Shown here piece by piece: positions 31,731 to 44,020 of a DNA stretch of 64,000 bases. The DNA comes from Hydra vulgaris. Taxonomy: Eukaryota > Cnidaria > Hydrozoa > Anthoathecata > Hydridae. The stretch is from positions 25,581,001 to 25,645,000 of the forward strand of contig NC_088921.1 in assembly GCF_038396675.1 (NCBI RefSeq). Reading direction: 5' to 3'. The notes below the pieces were generated by a model. That model did not search any database. It worked only from the letters and a program-made list of their open reading frames with translations, and was not told the DNA's origin. A program made the translations under genes and the position numbers. How positions within the stretch are numbered: the first letter of the stretch is position 1; the number at the start of each line of letters is the position of its first letter.

Positions 31731-33160
31731 AATGTGTTTCTCTTAAAATATGCCCTTGGCCTTAAAGCATCCTCAAATACATAGTTTATATAAGTATGTT
31801 GTGCGAGACTAATAGTGAAGCACTTTAGCATACAAAGTTTTTATGCAGTTTTACGTGACTACTGGTGAAGAACTTTATTTATAAACTGATTTACATGTTT
31901 ATTATAAAGAGTTGAAAATTAGAGTTTTTTAAAAAAGAAAATTTGTACTAATTGCAAAACTAGCTTAAATGTTCCATGTCAATATATGAGCTCTGAGGAG
32001 ATTTTGTTTTCATGCTTTGTTTCAACCATAGTTTGGAGGAGGTTGATATATTTTTTTATTACGTAGCTTTAATAAAACATCGTGTTAAACCATTAAAAAC
32101 TTTTTTAAAATTTATAAAAATTTTGGCAGGCTGCATTAAGTTATAAAATATTTGAAAATTTAACAAAAGAAGTGATATTTATGTTTGTCTACAGAACAGT
32201 AATTTTTGTACAGTTTCATATAAACACTGACATTAAAAGCAAGAAAAAGTATTGAAGTCAAATAATTTAATCAAATAAAAGTGGACTATGGCATAAATAA
32301 AAGTGGATTATGGCAAATGGTTGTGGCATTTTTTGTATTGCAGTAATTGAAAAAAAAAAAGATTTAAAAAACTAAACTAAGTGGTTAAAATCAATCAATT
32401 TAATGAAAAAAGAGTAAAAAAAAAGAAAAGAAAATTATCAAAAAAAAGAACAAAATAAGTTGTCATGCTATGAATATTTTTTCTATTATAAAATGTGTTT
32501 TGTATGTATAAACTCTTGAAATATTTCACTTGAATTTGCATGTGTGCAGTTTAACAAGATTTCTAAATGTGTTTCTCATGAAATATAATGCCCGTTTTCT
32601 ATAAAGCATGCTCGATACAAAATTTATATGCAATTGCACCAGACTACTGGTAAAGTACTTAAAATATGAAAAGTATAAATTCTAAGCTGAGGTAGAGGTT
32701 GTTCTAAGCTCGTTACTGCATCTTTATACCAACTTGTTAATTATAAACAGTTTAACATTTAAAATTTTGGTAAAAGAAAATTTTTACAGATGTTTTGCCA
32801 AACTAGCTTACATGTTCCATATAAATCTACGAACCCTGAAGAAGTCACTGTTCAACCTAAATTTTGAGAAGGCTGATAAAGCGTACATCAATATTTTTCT
32901 TTATATATATTATATAGGATGAAAATTGGATATTAATCTAATGGAAATAGTTTGAATAATAAATTGGATAATAATCTATTGGAAAATTTAACAAAAAAAG
33001 TGATATTTGTTTTTTCACTGAACATTAAAACTTTACTGAGTATTAAAGTCAAAAAATAATTAAAGTCAAAATAATTAAAATCAAAAAATAATTAAAGTCA
33101 AAAATAATTAAAGTCAAAAAATTTAACCAAAGGTGAATTATGGCAATTTTTGTAATAATA
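31731..33160. repeat. Tandem duplication, ~830-bp unit, two diverged copies
   Basis: Matching landmarks sit about 830 bp apart: AATGTGTTTCTC (31731 and 32565), AAACTAGCTTA(A/C)ATGTTCCAT (31960 and 32802), and AACAAAA(G/A)AAGTGATATTT (32162 and 32990). A TGG(A/-)TTATGGCA block follows (32305 and 33133). No coding capacity was seen. It lies between the inverted-repeat arms. Confidence 0.72.
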
Positions 33161-34458
33161 ATAACTTCATCAAAATTAGCTTTTACATTTGAAGAAGCAA
33201 GTTTTCACAAAAATTATTAATATTACATCAAAATAAAACATAACACATCTCTGTTTTTATATTAATAAACAAGAGATATTCACAGAATCTTAAAAAAAGG
33301 AACACTTGTTTTTATTGGTTATATTAAAAATTACATAATAAAACTATGAATAAAATTTGTAAATATGAAGTACATTTTATATAAGATTTTTTTTCTAATT
33401 TTTTTAGAGCAGACATATTTTCTTTTTCTTCTGGAGTATATAATGTAAAATAAATTATTAGCATTATAAATATATAAAATTTATCAAAGTTTGCTGCTTT
33501 TTTAATATTATATACCATCAGTTGCTATTGAAGGATACACATTTTATATTAATTATAGAATACAATAACGAGTATTGTTCAGGTTAAAAGCTATATATCA
33601 ATAAACATGTATTGAGTTTTGAAATTGAAATAAACAACAACATGAACTTGCGTGTTTGCAATCTTTCTTGTTTCTACCTTTTTACACTTAGTTTTTCATA
33701 AAGGTGTGTTAAGTTGAGATTTATTGCTTTTGGTAATCAGTTTACTATATCAAAACACACTTGTGGGCATCAGGTTATAGATTTTTTCTAACAGCTTATT
33801 ATGCTACAATGCTTTGTGATCTTTTATTACTATACATTACCAAAGGATATCTAAATTTGCTCTTGCTTACAATTGCTTTTGATTTAAGAGTTGCAAATCA
33901 TCTGGGTTAGCTATAACAACCAATAAGCAATATTCTTAAACTTTTTTAGTGTTGTATATAATTTATATATGCGAGTAATAAGTGTAAAGTTCTAAAAAGA
34001 AATTAGGCTATTTTTTCAAAATACTTTTCTTCCTAAATGATTGGATAAATGGGAACATAATTTGAAAAAAAATTATACCAAGTTAATAATAGTCTATTGA
34101 TATTAGTAGGTAAATTTTAAAACTGTTTTAAAAAATCTATCGTATGAGAATCACAGCATAGTCAAGTTTCACCATCTGGTTTATAGTTTGTTACAATGGT
34201 TGTCTTTTTTATATTTAAGAATTATAAAAACAAACTAATTTTTTTAAATCTTTATTTTTAAAAAAAAATTCTGAAAACCGCGGATGTTTGAGTTGTGAGG
34301 GTTTGTATAAGTATTTGTATTATATTGCAAAAAATTGGATAGAAAAATCATAATTTTTTTTGCTATTATTATTTGGTTTTTTATGAAATTACTCAAATTC
34401 ACTTTTATTATTCAATACGTTTTTTGACATTTGTTTCGATTTAAACATACGCGCAAAA

Positions 34459-34533
34459 GCCTCTCTTTCAGAATCAGCGAATCAGATTGCGCATATTTCT
34501 GCCTATTCTGAGCCTGTATAGGGTTTCAAAATT
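34459..34533 (-). repeat. 75-bp inverted-repeat arm, right
   Basis: The inverted partner of 31356-31430, with about four differences. Together they could be the ends of a ~3.2-kb non-autonomous element. Confidence 0.88.
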
Positions 34534-35789
34534 TGCCGGCGGTATGTTATACATGACCAATACTCCGAGTATTTTCAATACTAGATATGCCGACTGGGAG
34601 TAGACTTGTCATTGTCAATTGGCTTGTTTGAGGTGTATCATTCTTGCAATGCAGTTAACATTACCATTCAGCGTTGTAATTTTTTTTCATGCTAAGTTTC
34701 TTGTCCACTAAAGATATTAGTTTGCAATATTAACTTAGTTACTATTATAATACTTCTTTTAGAAATCAAACTTCACTTTTTCAGCATGCTCAGGTTGCCT
34801 GGTACGAAATATTTTATGCATTATCTTGAAATTATTTAAAAAATATGGTATCTAAGTACTTATTACAGCGTTCAAAATAAAATTAAAACTTGTCTGCATG
34901 CTTTTTTTTCTATCAATTATTTGATATTCAAACAAAATTCATAAAATCTCGTTTTACTCTATTTATAAAAAACTGTAGTTTTACCACTCTTTTTGCGTTC
35001 ATTATATACGCTTTATAGTTATCCATGTTTTTTGCCTAAAATAATATTTTTATTTTCAAGATTTAAAATGACTTTCTATCTTCTTGACAGCAAGAGCAAA
35101 AGACAAGTAGTAGACAAATAAAACCTAATGATCTATGAATAGGGGAAAGGCGCCTATGATGACCTAATAAAAACAACATAATTATTAGTGAAGTAACAAG
35201 AAATTTTTACTTTACTAAAAAAATTTTGGTTCAAAAAACACAGAAAACGCAATATCTCTTATGTGCATGCGCGAAATTCTACGCTGCTGCTATGTAGCAC
35301 GAAAGGGTTAATTAAGATGATTACGCGTATTTTCTGGCATTTCTAAGGGAAGACTCTAAGGTCAAATGAAGTTGTCAAGTTTCCCTTGATTCTAACCAGA
35401 CTCATCCTCCCCTATGCCATCATAGAAGCAGTAGTTGCCTATGATAGCATACTTGTGCTTTTTTTTTTTTTTTAAATAAAAATAACTAATAAAAAAATAA
35501 TCCTGATGAAAGCCGCTAGGGTTATTATTGTTCTACATGTAATAAAGAGTGTATACATATCAAAACTTTAGTTCTTGGTCTTCAGGATACTGAATAATGA
35601 AAAAAAACGTTTTTTTTACCTTAAAAATGGTCTACGTTCAAAGGTAACGTTTTTATTATAACTGAAAGTATTTTTGATCTATTCACTTTTTCTTACATTT
35701 CAATTATAGTTTTTAAGAACACTAGTTTAATATTTGATAATTAAATATATTTTATAGAATTATAACCTAATAAAACTACATCAAACTAG

Positions 35790-35873
35790 AGGTACGAGGT
35801 TTGGTACGAGATTTGGAACGATATTTTGTACGAGCTTTGGTACTAGAGGTACGAGTTTTAGAACGAGGTAACA
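35790..35873. repeat. 12-bp minisatellite GGTACGAGNTTT
   Basis: About six units of GGTACGAGGTTT with base changes and one short unit. In one plus frame they encode a GTRF-type tetrapeptide repeat, with no evidence of expression. Confidence 0.8.
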
Positions 35874-36094
35874 ACAGTTTGGAGTGGTTAACTTTCTATA
35901 TATAAGTATAGTTCATCATTAATAAGATAAATATGCAAAAATTCCAAACTGGGTTTACTTTTAAAAAGTAGAAATTAGTATATATAAAATATAAAACATG
36001 CTCAAAGTAACTAACAAAATATTCAAATCTATGCAAGTTTAAAAAAACTAACAGTTTTCAAACTAACGTTTAAATTTTAAAAAGGCTACGACTG

Positions 36095-37471
36095 TCATTC
36101 TATGTTTGAAGCTTCCGTTGTAGTTGCCGGAGATATATTTATGAGGGGGTTGTTTCTTGAACTTTTTAGTTCTTCGTTGTATTTTATTTTGGCTTTCGTT
36201 ATGACGTCTTTAACAATAGCATCTGCTTGATTTTTTAAATATATTTCTGATAAAACCTCACGTTTCTGGTCTTCTCCATCGGTGTTGTTTGATTCAGTTT
36301 TATATTTAAGTTCATTCGACTTGCCAATATCATTTGAGGAGCTGAAATTTCTGCCAGACGAAGAGGAACTAACTAAACATCAAAGATATACATGTGTATT
36401 GCATAACATTATTAAAGTATAGATAAGTTTATCATACAAGAAAAGTCTTACAGAAAAATTTCAAGAGTTGAATTTTGAAATAAAAATTATAATTAACATT
36501 AAATTAAAATAAATAATTTATATAAAAATTTCTGTTAAACGTATCATTTTTGATGAATAGAAACTATATAATTCCTATACACCCTTTATATTGACACTAA
36601 TTATACTAATTTTACACTAATTATATACACATATACACTGTATATCCTATACACTTTTTTAAAGATAGGTTTATTTTTTAGGAGAAATACACATGATTAA
36701 CAATCATTGTCAAAAGTGAATAATATTTCTGTTACTTAGTCGCATTGTTTTAAGGATGAATATATTACTGCATTATGGGAATTCCCATGCATTCCCATAA
36801 TACAGTAATATATTCATCCTTAAAACGTATATATGTATATATATATGTATGTATATATATATGTATGTATATATATATATGTATGTATATATATATGAAT
36901 GTATATATATATGTATGTATAAGATATATGTGTGAATATAAAATATGATAAAACCAACACTTAAGTCATTTTGTTTAACAAAATGAATTAAGTGTTAAGA
37001 CAACTTTTAAAAATGGATTTTCCCTAATAAACAAAGAAAAGAGAACTTTTTTTTAGTTTGTTATTTTGTTAGTTACTTTTTTGTTAGTTGTTACTAATTT
37101 GTTTAGTTTTGAGCTTCACATAAGAAAAGCTTCACAAGACACTACCTCTATATTTACTTTGCGCAACTTTATCAACTTCATACGAAAATTGTTCATTTAA
37201 TTTTGATAGTCTTGCTTTACTGTCCTCTTCACGCTTATGACGAGCATCAATCATTGACACGCGATCACCTCGAATTTGACTCTTTGTCTTGTTTCCATTT
37301 ATTTGTATTTGAGGAACTGAAAAGATTATGAAAACATAATGTATCATGTACTACCAAATCTGCTGAATTGATAAAAAGCGAACCTATAGAAGATAAACAA
37401 GTTAAATAGTTAGCACTTCTTGTACATCCTACTGTTACTTTGATATTAGTCAAATCTGTCTGCCAAATCAT
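36095..37471 (-). CDS. Three-exon gene of unknown family with a coiled coil and an AKAP-type amphipathic helix
   Basis: Exons: 37471-37384, 37316-37146 and 36372-36095 (stop TGA), all phase 1 and GT-AG. With the ATG at 37471 it gives 178 residues. Exon 2 begins PQIQINGNKTKSQIRGDR and continues with a charged helical stretch (ARHKREEDSKARLSKLNEQF). Exon 3 starts Ser-rich and acidic. It contains QADAIVKDVITKAKI, which fits the type-II PKA regulatory subunit binding pattern A-x-x-I-V-x-x-V-I-x-x-A, and ends in a Thr/Ser-rich tail. The ATG may be internal: an acceptor-like GATTAG lies five bases before it, and the frame is open through it. The exons look real; the AKAP role is only inferred from the pattern. 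Confidence 0.62.
36747..36826. repeat. 35-bp-arm palindrome
   Basis: GTTTTAAGGATGAATATATT onward at 36747-36781 is matched by its reverse complement at 36792-36826, with one mismatch. The loop is 10 bp. It is followed by TATGTATA repeats at 36827-36920. It lies in intron 2 of the neighbouring minus-strand gene. Confidence 0.9.
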
Positions 37472-37746
37472 TTTTACTAATCTTAATTGAGTCTAACCAT
37501 AAAGCAAAATTTGAGTAATTTTCTTTGCATAATGAATGTATGAATTTCTTTTTTCTTTTATTACATGGAGCTTAATCATCGAAAAATTTTTTGTTTTCAT
37601 TTTCTCTCTCGCTCAGTCTTAAAAAATTAAACTTAAAAAATGAAAAAAATCTTTTTTAAAAATAAATTTGCAATGTATGTGATTTACAATAGTTTCATTT
37701 ATATATAACCAAATTGTTACTCCTATTATTATTGGCAATATTTTAA

Positions 37747-37920
37747 GCAGCCGTGGTGCAGTGGTTCTAAAGATCCTAAAGATCCAAGGATTAATGCCGG
37801 CTGCGGCCAAATTTGTAAGGAAGGAGATGTGAAGTTCCTGGTTAAATGCTTTTTCACAATACTCTGAGATAAAACCATAAGTACTTCTTGGAGTATCCAC
37901 ACACACACACACACACACAC
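37747..37920 (+). mobile_element. SINE family A copy ending in (CA)n
   Basis: Head AGCAGCCGTGGTGCAGTGGT, partly rearranged (AAAGATCCTAAAGATCC). Tail GTAAGGAAGGAGATGTGAAG, CCTGGTTAAATGC and GTACTTCTTGGAGTATCC. It ends in a CA dinucleotide run at 37896-37920. Confidence 0.85.
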
Positions 37921-38390
37921 AAAATAAAAAAAAAATTACTGTTAAACTAAAAAGAACTGTTAAAATTCAACACATACTGTTGTTGAGCTCAAAATTAAGT
38001 CTTAATTTATTGTTATAACTCACTTCTCTATTTTTGAAATTTCCAGTTGAACTTTTTTTTTCTTTGTTTTTTTTATACAATAAATAGAAACTGATAAAAA
38101 AAAAATTAAAAACAGCATACTTTTTTATTTTTTAAAACTTCTTTGTAAAATTGTAAAACGTTTACAAAATGAGAGCAGGGGCGGATCCGGCATTTTTCTA
38201 AACTAAAGGTTTTTTCATCGATAAATTTTAAATTTCATAGTACAATCTATCAGTATTCAAATCTATCAGCATTCAATCAAATCAAATCTATCAGCAATCA
38301 ATCTATCAGCATTCAAAAATTATTACCATATAAAGCTTATACCCCACTCAATTTAAAGGGTTACAAATTTTATATAAATATTTTTGTTAA

Positions 38391-38611
38391 TTCACCTCCT
38401 CAAGGTCGAGAAGACCACTACAAACAAGGAGGCTACTTATTTGTGGTTTAACCCTCTCTCAACTCTTTAACTCCGAAACATAAACCTTAACAAACTAGGC
38501 CGCTGCGCGGAGAAACGAGTTGAGCATGGTACTACCAGGGACGTGGTGGGGATCGAACTCGGAACCTCTCTCTTTTGAAATGAGAGCTCTAGCACTACAC
38601 CACTATCGCAT
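38391..38611 (-). mobile_element. SINE family B copy (minus)
   Basis: Minus-strand tRNA-like head with TAGTGGTGTAGTGCTAGAGC and GAGTTCGATCCCC. The body has CGCGCAGCGGCC and AGAGTTGAGAGAGGG and ends CCTTGAGGAGGTG. It is close to the 20750 copy. Confidence 0.85.
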
Positions 38612-40925
38612 ATTATATGGTCATAACTTTTGAATGTTAAAAGATTATTGTATGGAAATTAAAATTGTATGAAAATTAAAATATAAAATTTATGAATACA
38701 AGTTTAGTTGAGAAAATTTTAGGGATTTTTTGTTTCAAGACTCCAATCATCGCAATCTTTTGCAAAGCATCCTTATTCGATATGAGTATAAACATATAAA
38801 TGTTTGGTATTTGCTGCATGTCAAGAAGTTAACTCAAACCCCAAAAAATGCTGGTTCCGCCCCATGGAGTGGGTTCTCGTAAGCTTTATATGGCTATATC
38901 TTTTGAGTGCCCAAATATGCTTGAATAAAATTTGAAATTTTTTTTCAAAAATAAGTTTCTATCAACCAAGTGGTTACTGGAGACATTTTTTGAAGGTATT
39001 TATGCTCCTGTGGTGTAACTATTGTGATTTTTTGAAAAATGCTATCACTTTAATAATTACTAGCACAAAATTAATTTAGACATATAAAATACCACAAATT
39101 TTAAACATGTTACAAAAAGATATCGAATTCTTTCAACAAAAATATATTCTTGAAATTTATATAAAATCTTATTGAGCAGTATTCAACAATCATAACTCTT
39201 TATTTCTCACTATAGTGTATTTCTCAGACACAACAAACCTTTTCAGAGTTTGTTTAAATTTTTATGCATAGCTTTGTAAGTTTGTTCTGATAAAAACATT
39301 AATCTTCTGCTTTTCAAAATACTCTGAGACAAAAACTGATTATGAGAAACTTCCATCCTAGTAAAACCTATTTTGCAAATAACTATAGACAGTAATTAAA
39401 TATAAAATCAATTAATAATATCAATCAGTGATATTTTTACATCATATCTGCATATCAAGTTTGTTTTCAAATTTGAACTTTTAAATTCATTTGCTAGTAA
39501 TCTGAAAGTCTTTGAAGCTCATTTTTATCCATTGGATTTCCAGAACATCAAAATGAGTGTTTTCAACCGTAACCCTCCATCTAAATTTTTTTATAGGTAT
39601 TACTCATTTAAAATCTACATTACATCTTAAGTCAAGATATAAAATAAGATACTTACAGATAATCAAAGAATGATGTCGATGAATTTTAGATCAAGGTAAA
39701 CTTCCATGAATAAAAGTTTACCTTTAACGTTTCCAAACCTTTTAACTTGATGACAACCATTAAACTAAAAAAAGTCTCTACAGTGTAATTGGTAGTTTTA
39801 CCTAAATTTAAAATATAGGTTTTTTTTGTAGTTTATACAAATTGCAATCGGATAACTTTTATGTTTAAACTGAATTCAGAGTCCGCAAATCCTCCTCTCA
39901 ATTGAATTAATTAACTAATTTTTATAAAGATAGAAACTTTGTCTCGACAAAACTGTAAAAGATTCATTTCCTATTTACTATATGAAGTCTTACTCTTTGC
40001 AGTTTTTTTTTGAAACCAAACATTTTTTGCAAGTATTTTTATATTGTTTAAATAAATAAAAATTTTATTTGCGGCACTAACCATGTGATTTCAAAACTAA
40101 AACAAAAATACTCTCAAAAAACACACCCAGTAACACCCTTATTAAAGGAAATAAAAAAATGGAAATCAAATGCTTTACCTTTAAAAAAGTCATAATTTAT
40201 AACTAAATTTATAATTTTATTAAAATATATATCAGAATTCAAACGATAAGGCTTTTTAAAGTTGTATATAACCTCCTACCTAGTGAGGGTTGGAAGTCTT
40301 CGTACGTCCGACGGACATCGAGGACGTCTTATGACATCTGATGCCTACTTGCTTCATTTTTTAAAAATTGGTGAAACGAAAAAAAAAGGCAAAAAAAAGT
40401 TTTTGCGTTTACCGAAAATTTATAAAAGTGGATATATGACTTTCCTACTTGAAGGTATAGAAATAAGAGCTTGAATACATAAATCGCATTTTTTTATCAC
40501 AACTTTATATAATTCGTTTTACAGATTTTAACAATAAATATAAAAGAAAAATATCGAAGTATAAAAGTATATAAGATAAAATATAAAAGACAAAAAAACA
40601 AATTTCGAAATAAAAGTAATAAAGAGCAAGTTTGTAAAAAATTAAGATTGCCCTATTATAAACCTGTATTACGTACATATTTTAGGTACATTCAAGATAT
40701 ATAAAATGATAAACAAAAACCTAATTATCAAAGAAGAATATACATAAAAGATATAATAAGAATAAATAATATAAGCTGTGTAATTAAGCATTGATTACTT
40801 CAATTCTGTTCATTGTTAAAATAGATATTTGCAACAATGCGATTTACAGATTTTACACCAATAACTTGATGATCATCATGTAAAATCATCCCATAAGATG
40901 ATCATCCCATAAGAAAGAAGTAGTA
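38612..40925. other. AT-rich stretch without a supported gene
   Basis: No splice-bounded coding segment was found. The open frame at 40262-40474 covers an unusual CpG-containing patch (CGTACGTCCGACGGACATCG) but has no coding support. Confidence 0.5.
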
Positions 40926-40929
40926 CAAT

Positions 40930-41690
40930 CATTTAATCTAAGTACCTGTTCAGCAGCATATCAATCACAAAGAGTTGAGTTTCTTATAAACAAAATGGCA
41001 GTTAAAATACACATTATGTTGCAAATGCTTTTGCAACATAATGTGCAAGATCGATAGCTGGTAAAACCAATTCTTCATGATAAAGTTTTTCTATATAATG
41101 ACATTGTATCTCACCAGATTCAGCTAATAGTAAGATTTTGCAAAAAATTTTCTATTAGCTAAATCTTTGCGATATTAAAAATAATGATACCCTAGTTAAA
41201 TTAAATCATCAATAAGTGAAACTGTGCATCTTAAAGTGGTCCTTAAAGCTTCTGAGGTTTGTTTACTTAATGTAAACTTTCGATAGTTTGAAACTTAAGA
41301 TAATTGTAAATCTTTAATCCATTTAGCTAAGTTCCTCAAAAATAATTGTTTCATGCTACCCAAAACAGCTGCATTTCAAACTCAAAAACTGTTGTTGTTT
41401 TTTTGGTTACTGTTACTTATTGTCCACCATAAATTTACCAACTTTAAAAAACTTGAGACATCTTGAGCCTATCTGTAAAATAACTTTTAATAGCTGCAGA
41501 AGTTATAGGATTAAATACTGCAAGAGCAAATGGTACACTTTGTTTATTATCTCCAGGATGAAGTGATTTATAAGATAATTTGAAACCTTTTTTTAAATTT
41601 GAGTAAAGTAATTGGTCTTTATCATATAAGTTACAAAGCAGTTGGTAAAAATAGTAGACTATGAGTTGCGTTACCACCTAAATTTTGGAG
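40930..41690 (-). pseudogene. Dead P-element/THAP9-like transposase
   Basis: Minus strand. FKLSYKSLHPGDNKQSVPFA then ALAVFNPITSAAIKSYF at 41590-41480, then in other frames FLKLVNLWWTISNSK-like sequence (41450-41410). Next are FTLSKQTSEALRTT, LIDDLI and IAESGEIQCHYIEKLYHEEL-type sequence near 41100. This order is that of P-type transposases (P element, THAP9). Multiple stops and frame changes are present. Confidence 0.72.
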
Positions 41691-41837
41691 AAAACCCAGA
41701 TTTCCCCTCCCAAAAATCCCAGAAATACCCAGATTATGTAAACAATATTAAGTCATTGCAAAAAAATTTTTTTTTTTTCACAATAACTTAATACTGGCAT
41801 TTGCTTGTAATGACCATGGGTTATAGCGGCACTGTTA

Positions 41838-41920
41838 ACCCTAAGCCAAAAATATTATTAACTAAAAGTATACTTTGCCCTAAGCCAAAAATATTATTAA
41901 CTAAAAGTATACTTTGGTAT
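41838..41920. repeat. 39-bp tandem duplication
   Basis: CCCTAAGCCAAAAATATTAT onward is repeated twice head to tail with no differences. Confidence 0.88.
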
Positions 41921-42059
41921 ACTAAATTAACTACAACAACTAAATTAACATACTAAATAACTAAAGAAACTTTATTACAGTTATTTACCATTTAGTTAAT
42001 TTTTATACTCAGAAGTTAAATTGTATTAAAACTGTCTCTTATAAGCGATATCAATAGTA

Positions 42060-42593
42060 TCAATTATCTTTTGGCTGGTTACTTCTGAAGGATTAATGTC
42101 GGCAAGAGTATGATGCTACAATACTTCTTGTTTAATAAAAAGACTAAGAAGGAAACGATACTTGCTGTTGTACAACTTGTGAAGAAGTAAATTTTGAGAA
42201 TTAAATGTTCATGGCATTTACTTTGCCACAAAGAGAAACCTGTGCTTTGTATCAACACTGTTCATTACCTGTACGATTTTGACCGGCACCATCAACTTTA
42301 TCCACTGAAGGTTGAGATTGAAAATACAACTGAAGAGCAACCCATTGTTCAAAATTTCTCTCGATGACCGCTTCTTGGGACAGCCAACGTGTTTTACATA
42401 GCTTCAAAACTTTATATTGCTGGACTTGAACTACGTTTTGTATCAACTGGAACTCATACTTTCTTTTGCTACTACGAGAAAAATAGAAGCAAACATTCTT
42501 TACAAAAACTTCAAGCCATGATGAAAGCCGATTGCTAGCAGCATTTGCACAGAGTGCAAATGATAGGCAAACACAGATGCAATGGCATTTCAA
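42060..42593 (-). pseudogene. Dead hAT-like transposase fragment
   Basis: The open minus-strand piece 42593-42252 reads CVCLSFALCANAASNRLSSW, EVFVKNVCFYFSRSSKRKY, then LKLCKTRWLSQEAVIERNFE and QWVALQLYFQS. This is the middle region of hAT transposases of the ZNF862/KIAA1586-like group (C-H-x-L-x-L near the start, K-x-x-x-T-R-W-L-S). The downstream part down to about 42060 is decayed. It lies next to the P-type relic but is a different superfamily. Confidence 0.68.
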
Positions 42594-42704
42594 TTATTTT
42601 CAATTATTTTCGCTGTTTTTATAATTAGATTTTTATAATTATAAACACAGATGCAATGGCATTTCAATTATTCTCAATTATTTTCGCTGTTTTTATAATT
42701 AGAG
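42570..42704. repeat. ~75-bp tandem duplication
   Basis: ACACAGATGCAATGGCATTT followed by CAATTATT(T/C)TCAATTATTT and CGCTGTTTTTATAATTAGA occurs twice, at 42570 and 42645. Confidence 0.85.
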
Positions 42705-43021
42705 AAAATGGTTTTCCTTATAAAGCATTTTTTAAATTCCATAAATGAATTTAAAAGGGGTTTCGATTCATTTAATGAACTAAAAACCTCTAACCTAAAT
42801 ATGATTTTTTGTATAGAAAATCGACTTTCCGGGAAGAAGACAGAAAAACTTTTCAAAAATCTGCCTATGTCATAATCCTCAGTCGACGTACATTACGATT
42901 TGTCTATAACTAACGATCAGTTGATGTTTATTTCGCTCAGCTCAGTAGTGACCCTAGTCAGGAAGAAATACAATACTGATTTCTTAAACTCGTGGAGTTC
43001 AAAAAAGGAAATAAAGTATTA

Positions 43022-43041
43022 AGAGAGAGAGAGAGAGAGAA
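43022..43041. repeat. (GA)n microsatellite
   Basis: A short GA run directly before the foldback MITE. Confidence 0.9.
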
Positions 43042-43048
43042 ATATTTA

Positions 43049-43214
43049 GGGTGGAATGCAAGAAGCAAACTTGGGTCAAGTTCGACTTGAACTTTACATT
43101 GTAACCAATAGCGGCAGAGTATTTTTTGAGCGGAAAACCCAAACTCTGCCGCTATTGGCTACAATGTAAAGTTCAAGTCGAACTTGACTCAAGTTCGCTT
43201 CTTGCATTCCACCC
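43049..43214. mobile_element. Foldback MITE, TTA target duplication (PIF/Harbinger-like)
   Basis: Arms of 72 bp (43049-43120 and 43143-43214) are inverted copies with three mismatches, separated by a 22-bp spacer. The ends are GGGTGGAATGC / GCATTCCACCC. TTA flanks both sides (43046-43048, 43215-43217). A 3-bp TTA duplication with GG-starting ends is usual for PIF/Harbinger elements. No coding capacity. Confidence 0.85.
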
Positions 43215-43817
43215 TTAATGTCAAACCGCGTACGATCTCGCTATCTTTAAAACCCTTTCCCTTCTTTACATACATTTGTACGTTTTAGGTTAATCACCTT
43301 TCACGTCATAACTGCGTATGTACTTTATGAAAGATCCCTTATGTTGTTGTATGCTCTTAAAGTGCAAGCATGTTCAAAGATTATTAACGCCTAAGTATTT
43401 GTAAACCATTTGTCCTTTGTCTCGTATTCTTAATGATGTTAATTAATATACAAGAAATTCAAACATGTGTAATATAAATAAGTTTTGCAACATAAATCTA
43501 AAAATAAAAAATATAAATGTAAAAAACATGTCACATGTTAAAGATGTGTGTTGGAGTTTTCTTTAATAATTTGCTTAAGCTATACACTAAAGTTCCACTA
43601 TACACTGTGTCCTTAGTATGGTTCTCTACATGTTTCACGTTCTCTGCTGTCAAACAAAATGTCATAAATATACCGAATGTCTCAAAATTATTTAGTTAAA
43701 AAGTTTTAGGAAAATTCTTTCTGTTAAAATAAGGGTAAAAAAAAATAAGTGTACAAATATATGTAAAATGTTTTGTTATGCTATGTCTATCATTTTACTA
43801 AATCTATCTTTGCATCC

Positions 43818-44020
43818 TTTAAAAACTTTTATTCGTCTAGTGTTTTTCCCCGCACTACAACTACTCGGAACTCTGTCCCCTCTTCATATTTTGTCAACCG
43901 TTTCCTTGCTTTTTAACTCTATTCTTTGTTTTTTTTGTAACTCCCATCTTATTGGTGGTTGCTTGCAGCCTTGTTGCATCAATGCTGCGCTCCCATGGGA
44001 GTGAATCATAAAAAAAAAAA
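43818..44020 (+). pseudogene. LINE 3' end with poly(A)
   Basis: In one frame YSSSVFPRTTTTRNSVPSSY matches the C-terminal FPRT-x-x-x-W-N-S-L-P motif of non-LTR reverse transcriptases. The reading then breaks. It ends with an A-run at 44009-44020. It appears to be a 5'-truncated insertion. Confidence 0.65.

Noticed and set aside
40262-40474. 70-codon plus frame over a CpG-containing patch
   Set aside because: No recognised motif, low-complexity Lys run, no splice context.
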